Positions 49,475 through 58,464 of a DNA stretch of 64,000 bases are shown here, piece by piece. The stretch's first letter is position 1. Every line of letters begins with the position of its first letter. The notes beneath the pieces were generated by a model, which was given only the letters and a program-made list of their open reading frames with translations, was not told where the DNA came from and ran no database searches. Source of the DNA: Cardiocondyla obscurior (taxonomy: Eukaryota; Arthropoda; Insecta; Hymenoptera; Formicidae); the NCBI RefSeq assembly GCF_019399895.1, contig NC_091867.1, positions 1,364,001 through 1,428,000 on the forward strand. The letters run 5' to 3'. The translations under genes and the position numbers were made by a program.

Positions 49475-51215
49475 GAATATTATGTGAGCGAGTGTGAGTG
49501 TGAGCGTACAGTTTTGCGTTTTTGTATATTATACGGGGTGTTGTGTTTAAGTTATTATAAAACAAGGTCGCTTTTCTCGTGATCGGAATATTGTTTCGCG
49601 CTCTCGGGTTATAATTCGCGTTTTCAATTTATTTTTTAATTGATCGTTGTACAGCTCGGAGTATTAGTCGGTCCCTCGCGGAGTGTCGTTTTCTGTTTCG
49701 TTAGCCGTGACTGATAGTGCGCTACTGCACGCAATTCGGGAAATTGGCATCTGCTGCTTGAGATTCGCGTTACGCCGGATTGTGTGACGCGTATTTTAGT
49801 AGTTTTATAAGTCCTATTCGAACAATTTTTCCTTGTTTTATAATAATTTAAACTAAGTATGAGTGATATTGTAATAAAATGCGCGGTGAATATGAGTCAT
49901 AGTGTTATGAAGTGCGCGGTGAATATTATGTGAGCGAGTGTGAGTGTGAGCGTACAGTTTTGCGTTTTTGTATATTATACGGGGTGTTGTGTTTAAGTTA
50001 TTATAAAACAAGGTCGCTTTTCTCGTGATCGGAATATTGTTTCGCGCTCTCGGGTTATAATTCGCGTTTTCAATTTATTTTTAATTGATCGTTGTACAGC
50101 CCGGAGTATTCGTCGGTCCCTCGCGGAGTGTCGTTTTCTGTTTCGTTAGCCGTGACTGATAGTGCGTGCGCTACTGCACGCAATTCGGGAAATTGGCATC
50201 TGCTGCTTGAGATTCGCGTTACGCCGGATTGTGTGACGCGTATTTTAGTAGTTTTATAAGTCCTATTCGAACAATTTTTCCTTGTTTTATAATAATTTAA
50301 ACTAAGTATGAGTGATATTGTAATAAAATGCGCGGTGAATATGAGTCATAGTGTTATGAAGTGCGCGGTGAATATTATGTGAGCGAGTGTGAGTGTGAGC
50401 GTACAGTTTTGCGTTTTTGTATATTATACGGGGTGTTGTGTTTAAGTTATTATAAAACAAGGTCGCTTTTCTCGTGATCGGAATATTGTTTCGCGCTCTC
50501 GGGTTATAATTCGCGTTTTCAATTTATTTTTTAATTGATCGTTGTACAGCCCGGAGTATTCGTCGGTCTCTCGCGGAGTGTCGTTTTCTGTTTCGTTAGC
50601 CGTGACTGATAGTGCGTGCGCTACTGCACGCAATTCGGGAAATTGGCATCTGCTGCTTGAGATTCGCGTTACGCCGGATTGTGTGACGCGTATTTTAGTA
50701 GTTTTATAAGTCCTATTCGAACAATTTTTCCTTGTTTTATAATAATTTAAACTAAGTATGAGTGATATTGTAATAAAATGCGCGGTGAATATGAGTCATA
50801 GTGTTATGAAGTGCGCGGTGAATATTATGTGAGCGAGTGTGAGTGTGAGCGTACAGTTTTGCGTTTTTGTATATTATACGGGGTGTTGTGTTTAAGTTAT
50901 TATAAAACAAGGTCGCTTTTCTCGTGATCGGAATATTGTTTCGCGCTCTCGGGTTATAATTCGCGTTTTCAATTTATTTTTTAATTGATCGTTGTACAGC
51001 CCGGAGTATTCGTCGGTCTCTCGCGGAGTGTCGTTTTCTGTTTCGTTAGCCGTGACTGATAGTGCGTGCGCTACTGCACGCAATTCGGGAAATTGGCATC
51101 TGCTGCTTGAGATTCGCGTTACGCCGGATTGTGCGACGCGTATTTTAGTAGTTTTAAAGTCCTATTCGAACAATTTTTCCTTGTTTTATAATAATTTAAA
51201 CTAGGTATGAGTGAT
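49475..51215. repeat. Tandem array of ~450 bp units (four copies)
   Basis: Units start at GAATATTATGTGAGCGAG: 49475 (446 bp), 49921 (449 bp), 50370 (450 bp) and 50820 (about 396 bp, truncated at the right). Copies 3 and 4 are nearly identical. Copy 2 lacks one T in an internal T run. Copy 1 differs at several sites, including a 4 bp shorter GTGCGTGCG stretch. This pattern fits stepwise unequal exchange. Each unit has an internal direct repeat of GCGCGGTGAATAT about 40 bp apart. Minus-strand frames that recur in copies 2-3 and 3-4 simply reflect the repeat. I see no coding content and do not recognise the family. Confidence 0.95.
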
Positions 51216-51392
51216 GTGTAGAATGCATAAAAAATTTTTAACCACACCGGTTGTACTTGCAGAAAATATGAAAAGTATATACAACCGACAGTCCGCAGTC
51301 TGTTTAAGTGGGACGGAAAATTTTTGTTGCATTTTACATTAAAAATTTATATTATATTATATCTTGAAAATGTCGGATTTCGTACTACTTAA

Positions 51393-51662
51393 AATTATTT
51401 AAGACTCCGCGATGTTACCGAGAAGCGGATCTGCGATATCTTAGCCGACAACGTCAAAGAACAGGACAGACAGTGTATAGGTCTGGCCTGGTTCTTTATC
51501 CGACGGCAGCTGAAACGCTGGCTTCACGCGGACGAGCCTCTGTATCTGCATGCGTGGAAGCCGCGATTCCGAGTTGGGTTCTCTGCGTCCGAGGCATTAG
51601 CAGGCGCTACGGGCACACACGGACACGGCATTGTGCTTAGTGTGCGTATGTTGCCCGTCTAA
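51393..51662 (+). pseudogene. ATG-less open frame of 89 codons, possible gene fragment
   Basis: The frame runs from just after TAA 51390 to TAA 51660 with no early ATG. It includes TEKRICDILADNVKEQDRQ, then CIGLAWFFIRRQLKRWLH and LYLHAWKPRFRVGFSASE. The inverted relative at 48105-48290 keeps the peptide pieces KRICD and QC.VLA..SIRRQ in two frames, which hints that the common ancestor was coding. I do not recognise the protein. It may be a fragment of a transposon gene or chance. Confidence 0.25.
51408..51600 (+). repeat. Inverted diverged duplicate, right copy (~193 bp)
   Basis: This is the plus-strand partner of 48290-48105 in inverted orientation, with the 450 bp array between them. Identity is patchy by eye, with 20-25 bp near-perfect blocks such as GCGTGGAAGCCGCGATTCC. 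It lies within an ATG-less open frame at 51393-51662. An ancient transposon with long terminal repeats or an inverted segmental duplication would both produce this arrangement. Confidence 0.65.
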
Positions 51663-52451
51663 AATTTGCGACCACTGCTTGTAACGCTGGTCTTGCTCGC
51701 GCTCACGAATCTAGGAATGTAATTGCGGTCAAAATCGCCGCATTTGCTTGTCAAATTTACTCATGAAACTTCAGTGGAAAATAAACCTTTGTCTGTAAAA
51801 GAATTTTTGTTTTAATATAGAGAAAAAAGAAACGTTAATTAAAATAATATTTTTATTTCAAATAGAAAAAAAATGTTACGAGGTCAACGAGTAAGCGTGG
51901 ATATGTGATCGTCAACGAGTAAGCGTGGATATGTGATCGTCAACGAGTAAGCGTGGATATGTAATCGTCAACGAGTAAGCGTGGATATGTGATCGTCAAC
52001 GATTGCGCAGAAGGCGATAGGAGATATCAGCTGATTCTCGAGACTGAGGTTGGAAAACCCCTAGCTGTCTAGCCCGTTGTTCGAAGATCAGCTGATTCTT
52101 ACTGCCTCTCGGAGCGATTGTCTGTCTACGGTGTCCTTGCAAGTGACGCGAGAATAAATTCGTCGAACTCCGATAGTCGTCGTGCCTCTTTTCAACGACC
52201 CGCAAATGGCGTTTTATGCCGACGAAGAACGACCGAGGCCCTAGAGGATTGCGACGTCGTGGAGTTTGGCAACGTGCTGGACTGCGTAGAAATAGACACG
52301 AGGGGAAGGAGAAAGGGTCGCGCGTGAACGGGATAAATCGGTCTATTTTTGTGGGGGAGATCTCACGACGACGCTTCCCGCAATTTCTTTCTTTCCGGTC
52401 CTGGATCAGCACCCTGTCGCTTTCCGTGAATTCGCTAACGATCCGGAGAAG
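51663..52451 (+). promoter_or_regulatory. MTHFSD upstream region with minisatellite and paired palindromes
   Basis: This holds the likely promoter and 5' UTR of MTHFSD. It becomes GC-rich after 52010, as expected at a 5' end. The perfect palindrome ATCAGCTGAT, with a CAGCTG E-box core, occurs at 52026-52035 and 52087-52096. Overlapping short frames on both strands at 52000-52450 look like composition artefacts of the GC-rich leader. Confidence 0.45.
51883..52003. repeat. 28 bp minisatellite, four units plus partial fifth
   Basis: GTCAACGAGTAAGCGTGGAT followed by ATGTGATC repeats at 51883, 51911, 51939 and 51967 (period exactly 28). A partial unit begins at 51995 before diverging. One unit has a G to A change (ATGTAATC). 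It sits about 450 bp upstream of the MTHFSD start. Confidence 0.95.
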
Positions 52452-54352
52452 ATGACGGAGAACTTACGTGAGTAGCTTTTTTTCACGCGGTCGGTGCAAC
52501 AGGCATTTCTCCAATACCTTGACATTGCTAGTTCTCAGTGTCAAAAAGATATAATTTTGGCATTTATACGTTTGTATACATACAAGAAACTTGGAAGTCT
52601 TCCACGAGATTTAAATGTTTCGTTAATTTTTTTTATTGCAAAATTATTTTGTAGAAAATAAGCATATGCTATACTGTTTCTTGTTAACTGATTTCTATAT
52701 GTTAATTTACAGCTGAGGAAGTAACAAAGTCAAGTTTTCGTCGTAAAGTATGGGATTATATGACGAAGAACGAGCTGGTGAACTTTCCAGTTAACATATA
52801 CAAGCGTATACCAAATTTCAAGGGTGCCATGGAAGCTGCACAGCAACTGGTTCAACTGGAAGAATTTAAAAAGGCCAGAGTTATAAAAATAAATCCAGAC
52901 AAACCACAAGAACCAGTAAGATTTTTAGCTTTGGAAGCAAATAAGGAAATTATTGTGCCTATCCCCAGGTTGAGAACTGGCTTGTTCTTGCATGTTACAC
53001 CAGTTGCTGGTGCAACAAAAGAACAGCTTAAAACAGTAGCTTCCATGCGTGGTCTAGAGCAAGCGGGTAAACCACTTGGATTAGATTCCCATATTAAGGT
53101 GAATATTCTTTATTATAAAACAATAATTTGCCATGAACAAAAAATTAACATTAACTAATTATTCAAAATACTTATTATTTTTTTAGGTAGATCTCGTGGT
53201 GTTGGGTTCTGTATCCGTCAGTCGAGATGGATACAGGCTCGGCAAAGGAGAAGGTTTTGCGGATCTTGAGTTTGCAATGATGATGAAAATGGGAACTATA
53301 ACAGAAAACACGATTGTTGTTACAACGGTGCATGATTGCCAAATTGTGGATTATTTACCACCACAATTGTTTAAAGAATATGACGTGCCGGTAGATATAA
53401 TTGTCACTCCAACACAAACTATATATGTAGAGTCGAGACTGAAGAAACCGTTTGGCATTTTGTGGCATATGCTTAGTGAAAGAAGACTAAAAACCATGCA
53501 GGTATTACAGCAGCTCAAAGAAATGGATGAAAAGTATGCATTAAGTATGGCTGAATAACGTTAAGTAGACTATTTCGTGTAAATATACGTTTATTCTTTT
53601 GCAGTGACGGAAAAAGTGTTGTCTTGAAGGAAGTCGATTCCGACGTGGAGACACGCCATTATATCAAGAATCGTGTTAAATATTCAAAAAACAAAAAGCG
53701 TTTTAATGCGAAGAGAGAGGTTTCTGATACAGAGAACAACGTAGAAGGTGGCAAGGATAAAGTCGATAAGCCTCGGTTTACACGAAGGCGAACGTACAAA
53801 AAATCAAAATCTGAAGATGAAAGTGATCCTCTTAATTCTGAAGTACAAGTAAGAACATTTTTTAATATTAAGTTTTATATTATCTGAGCTTAATTAAAAA
53901 AATTTTTATTATTTATGTTTTTCTATACCATCTTTCTTTTATAAATAAATTTTATTCACGTATTACAGATAAAGGAAAACAGCACCAAAAGCGCATCTCG
54001 GCGGCGTAAGAATTTTCGTGCTAGAACGAAAACGCATATCGATTTTTCATTGAAACTCTCAAACATTTCATCCGGCGTGAGAGTTCGGGACTTGAAAAAC
54101 GCTTTGTTGAAGCGTGGCGTTAAGCCGAACGAAATAACCTGGCAAGGTTATCGCGGTATATGTTATCTTCATTTCAGTAAATTAAGAAACGAAACTGCTC
54201 CGCCAGATCAGCCAGTTCAGGTAGATTCAATCGTAGCAAATTTGCAGCAGTTACAAATCGGTGATTCTGTAAACGATGAAGAAGGATTTATATACGTAGA
54301 ACCTGCGAAACCGATTTCCAGAATTGAAGTGACCGATGTGACAACTGTGTAA
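52452..54352 (+). CDS. MTHFSD: Methenyltetrahydrofolate synthase domain-containing protein, complete
   Basis: MTHFSD has an N-terminal 5-formyltetrahydrofolate cyclo-ligase-like domain and a C-terminal RRM; vertebrate MTHFSD is an RNA-binding protein. Five exons join in phase: 52452-52467, 52713-53098, 53187-53533, 53605-53848 and 53969-54352 (TAA), giving 458 residues. The tiny first exon encodes MTENL plus one base. Exon 2 has KVWDYM and FPVNIYKRIPNFKGAMEAAQ, a hallmark of the family. Exon 3 has VDLVVLGSVSVSRDGYRLGKGEGFADLE, the cyclo-ligase core, then FGILWHMLSERRL. Exon 4 is basic and charged. Exon 5 carries the RRM at ~355-405 (GVRVRDLKNALLKRGVKPNE, then GICYLHF). Reading through the exon 3 donor would give an earlier stop at 53556 after EKYALSMAE, a possible short form. 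Confidence 0.95.
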
Positions 54353-56960
54353 ATGTTTATCGAAAACTACATCGAACATTTAACTACGTGTTGTTTCTTG
54401 ACGATTTATATTTTAACGTCAAATGTAGAGATAGACATCTTCCAAAGTAAGCACTTTTTCTATGAGATTTTTGTCGTATATGTATATCGAGTCTCAAATA
54501 ATTCATTTTTCGAATGACAAATATTTAACTAAAAGCTAAAAATTGGTATTTTTAACTTTTTAAAATTTTATTTTTATTATTTTATACATTTATTTAAAAG
54601 TCACTGAATGCCAAGAAAGGGTTTCTGGTTTTCCATTTTATTTACATTCATCCAGGAAAAAATTAATTTTATAATTCAAATTACATTAAATTCCAGTTTT
54701 TTAATTGCTAACGGAATTTTATAGCAGAAAGAAATTCTTCTCGCGATTTCTGAGATTGTTTTGTATAAGTTTACAGTGATGTTATTTTACTTAAATCTAT
54801 ATATTGAAGTTGTACTTGTGAATTACTCCGAACACATTGATGATTGGCGTTCGGTTTAAGCTAAGATGTGATATATACCTAGTATAATGCGAATATTAAT
54901 ATTTAATGTTAATTACTTAACATAGACCTCATATTTTTGGTTAATAATTTTATTTATACTTTTGTATTAATAAGCAGTTACATTTCGACGAGAGTATATC
55001 GAATAACTTTTCAATAAGTTTATCGCAACGCCCACAAAATAATCTGTGATCAAAAGATACTTAGGGATAAGATAGTTATTCTATGAAGAGAACCAACAAC
55101 AGTAGCAATATTAACTTATAAAAAATAAAATATCTTATTAAATTAACGTATTCAATTTTTGATTTTAAATAAAAATAATTTAGGTAATTTGAGCAAAGTT
55201 AATTTTGTTTAATCTGAAACTATTAATAAAATGTCAAAAATATTAAATTTTAATATTAATTTTTGACGTAGAAATATATAAAATGTAATTTAAAATATTT
55301 AAAAAATTGTACCGCTCATAGGTGTGTTGCTGTATCTCTTCATGAACTATCAAATATTATTCTGAATTACTTTTTTCATTATCTACAAAAATATAAGAAG
55401 AAATTAATAGATAGAGTAGGATACATATCTGCGATAATATCTGATGGTAATTATCTAATGTTATAGACTGATGACAATAGTTTAAGTGTCGTTCATGATG
55501 GGCATCTAAGACAGACAAGAATGATCAATATTTCCCCTGTTTAAAAAAAAAAGAGAAAGAGTAGTTTATTTTTTAAACACACACACACGCGTGCGAGCGC
55601 TCAAATACATATATGTATAGTCTAAAAGAAGATAAATATAAATAATATATTTTCATGCTCTAGCCGCTTTATAGACATGTCGCTGTCTTCCACATATTGT
55701 CATCCGAATGCAGGAAAAATAATAGGTACTTTCGTGTTAGCTGGAAAAAAAACAAAAAAATAACAGAAACGGCAATACTTTGTGATATTAACAAATATGA
55801 TTTATTTTATTATTTTTAATTATCCCGTCGATGTAGAACTAATAGTGATTGTTTTTACGCAACTTATTTCATTATATACTTATTTTTACATATATATATA
55901 TATATAATATATACATAAATCTTGCGTATATATAAATAAATATAAATAAATTTCTTGTAGTTGATTTGTGAGTTGAATCTATCTTGGCAAAAGTGTATAA
56001 AATTATTAAATAATTAAAGATTTAATTATTTTATAAACTTAAAATTATTTGTTATAAAATATTGAAATAAGATGTTAATAATTATATTTACTTTTCGTAG
56101 ATGGACATTTTATTAATTTTTCTTTATTATTAGGTGCGGAAAATGAAGGAATTAAGGCAGGTCGTCGAGGAAACGCTTATTTCCCATCGAATTCGTGGTC
56201 TGAAATTGCATTAGCCTTGATTGAACTTTCTGATAAGCGTTTCTCAGTTGGCTTTACTATCACGAACGACAGCTCTTTCCACATAATAGATGAAATAAAA
56301 GTTATCTTATTGTCTCGCATGTGAATAAAGCAACAAAGTTTGAAAACTGTCGACATATATATTCTTGAAGGAACAGATGCAGATTCTTGATCTATTTGCA
56401 ATGGGATCAAAGAAACTTTATAATCTTAGCCTAATTACAGTTTTTACGATTCTAGAAAAGGGACCGCATTTTGCCGTAAGAGAAGATTTTCGCGAAACGC
56501 GTAAAAGCAATTAAAAGGAAAGGTCGAGTCTTCGAGTTCCATTAGGTTGAATTTTCTTATTTAACGACGCCTTTATTGCGCAAAGGGCTCTGCCGCGGCT
56601 CCCACCGGCCCCCAGAAACTAAACTGCATTATCTCCTATTGGATTTCTCCATCGAAATACCGGCGCAATTGCTGTTCTCCACTTCGCTGCGTTACTTTTC
56701 CATGTGCACAGTTGTAGTTAAGCATCACAACTGCCCATGTAGACTTTTCCGTCAGAAAAATTTGGCTTATCCTATCTAAAAAATTAATACGTCGCGCATG
56801 AATTATGAAAACTCAATTGTTTCTTTCCCCTCATCACACCTCACCCGCGACCGCTAGCGATGGTCCGGGGGGGTTGGGGAGGAGGATGATAGAAGACCCT
56901 AGCGCGCCGACCAATCACAGCGTTCCATTGATCGCCTGATCGCGAACGATCTACGCGACC
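54353..56960. other. AT-rich intergenic region after MTHFSD
   Basis: This begins with the MTHFSD 3' UTR (its poly(A) site is not certain) and continues as AT-rich DNA with TA and CA microsatellites near 55580 and 55890. An acceptor-like site at 56133 is followed by 26 open codons to TAG 56212, with no donor-side partner. No exon is supported. A GC-rich patch with runs of G (56863-56881) and CCAAT-like CCAATCA (56911) precedes 56960 and may be a promoter for the candidate below. Confidence 0.5.
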
Positions 56961-57628
56961 CGTTGCTCAGTCGAGAAGGTACCTCGGCCGCGGAGAGAGC
57001 AACGGTTCTGGAGACGAAGATGTCGAGGTATCTACGCGTGTTCTCTAACAACTTATCATCGTGTATTCATGTCTCGTCTCGCGCCGGGGACCCTATGAAC
57101 CGCAGTGTCTTGCACAGGACACCGCTGTTGTCCATCCATCGACGTTCGATCGGACAAATAGAGGTGAATTGCCTAGTTCTTTATTTCGATATTACAGCTT
57201 TACGTACTTGTAGTTGGGCGACGATACGCGAGTATCGAAGCTTGCACGTTCGCGTTCGAAAACTTATAGAAACTCAAATTCCAGATCAAATTTGAGAGCA
57301 CGAGATCTGTACCTCGCCCGTCTTCTTCGTCGCGGGCGAGAATCTCATCCCGTTACGACAAACGAATTTTTGAGGAACTTGAAGGAGATGAAGTGCGCGG
57401 GGAACTTATAATATTGCGGCCCATCTCATTCGACGCAAGTTCTTGGCCTTGTTCGTTCTGCCGACGAAAATCGAACGAAGAATCAAAGGTGTCCTCGCTT
57501 TACGTCGTAGCCAGCTTCTCCTGTCGAGATCGAGGACGACTCGAGTGAAAACTCGGTGGAAGTAAGCACTGTAACTACCCATATAAATCTTTTCGTCACA
57601 AAAATTTGGCTTATCTTGTAAAAAAAAA
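56718..57628. repeat. Pair of ~65 bp direct repeats, 844 bp apart
   Basis: Segment 56718-56782 and segment 57562-57628 align along their lengths in the same orientation. They share TAAGCA near the start, AACT(G/A)CCCAT, and AAAAATTTGGCTTATC near the end. They bracket a GC-rich stretch with a candidate first exon. They could be remnants of a duplication or of short terminal repeats of an element. Confidence 0.6.
57020..57551 (+). CDS. Candidate two-exon gene with mitochondrial-like N-terminus, unrecognised
   Basis: ATG 57020 opens 48 codons (MSRYLRVFSNNLSSCIHVSS...) rich in Arg and Ser with few acids, resembling a mitochondrial targeting peptide, up to a donor GTGAAT at 57164. An acceptor (TTCCAG) at about 57287 restores phase 0 to an open frame IKFESTRSVPRPSSSSRARI... 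ending at TGA about 57546, for a total near 135 residues. CCAAT-like and CpG-rich sequence lies upstream. No known family is recognised. The GC-rich composition makes chance open frames likely, and exon 1 might instead splice to an exon elsewhere. Confidence 0.25.
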
Positions 57629-58074
57629 ACCTATTAACTCTTTCGTGATCAATGATACAAGATGTTTTAAAAAGTTTTACGTAAATACGTTTTTTTTTTC
57701 TATATAAATCTTTTTATTTTTATACATTGTACATAAATAATTCATATATATGTCATAATTTTTAATATCTGTTCTTTTTATTTTTTTATTTATTAGATAC
57801 TAAAAAGCATGCGCCCAGCGTACGTTATTCAATGAACGAGAACCGCGACGTATTTATCAGAAGTGTGTAATATATCGAGGGTATAATAACAATTAAATAA
57901 TTATATAACGCGTTACTGTTGCGTAGCACGCGGGTGACGACAGAGGTCATTATGTTAGTCGCGCGGGTGGTATACGTGATTCGCATAGTATTTCACGTAG
58001 TCGCTTCTATTTTCTTCGTCCTTTTCTTGGGTTGTATTGGCACTCGCTTCCTAAACTGAATGCGATTCGGAGGT

Positions 58075-58464
58075 GCCTTTTAAGTTTATCGGGCTTGTGA
58101 CTTTGATATACAAATGTTAAAAACGCGAGTGTGGCAAAAGAACTCGCGCGAAAAAAGCGGGTGTTAAATAATTTTGTTCTCGCGATAAATTCACCCGGTC
58201 GCGGACTTCGCGAGTGCCCAGTGTGCGAGAGGATGGCTCGACACGTCCCATCTGGGAGGAGGAGGAGGTCCCAGGACGGGCATCATACATCGGCGGAGCA
58301 ACCCCATGGTAAGGATCAGTTTTTATGTACAAAATATTAACAGTTTTGCGTTATCGAATTTTTTTTTACAAACTAGACAAATTTTTCATCTCTCTACAAT
58401 GAAATTTTATATTTGTTTGTTTCAGGATTATCTGCTGAATAACTCCGCTGCTGAGCATCGATCG
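58075..58464 (+). other. Candidate 5' exons of an unidentified plus-strand transcript
   Basis: A GC-rich segment ends with ATG at 58306-58308 directly followed by a donor GTAAGG. A good acceptor (TTTGTTTCAG) at 58425 leads into 13 codons, DYLLNNSAAEHRS, and another strong donor GTGAGT at 58465. Splicing ATG to the second exon gives an in-frame start. A different frame from ATG 58234 (MARHVPSGRRRR...) stops soon after the junction and would be a uORF. No third exon could be placed before the window ends. It may be a noncoding RNA or the first exons of a gene that overlaps STK32 in antisense. Confidence 0.3.

Noticed and set aside
50442..51083. Two identical 63-codon minus-strand frames (50442-50633 and 50892-51083)
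   Set aside because: They are the same position in neighbouring 450 bp repeat units; no resemblance to a protein family and no splice context.
51883..52003. CRISPR array
   Set aside because: The units are contiguous with no unique spacers, in an animal genome; it is a minisatellite.
56134..56214. Acceptor-like site followed by KMKELRQVVEETLISHRIRG and a stop
   Set aside because: A good acceptor but no upstream exon of compatible frame; MTHFSD already ends cleanly at 54352.
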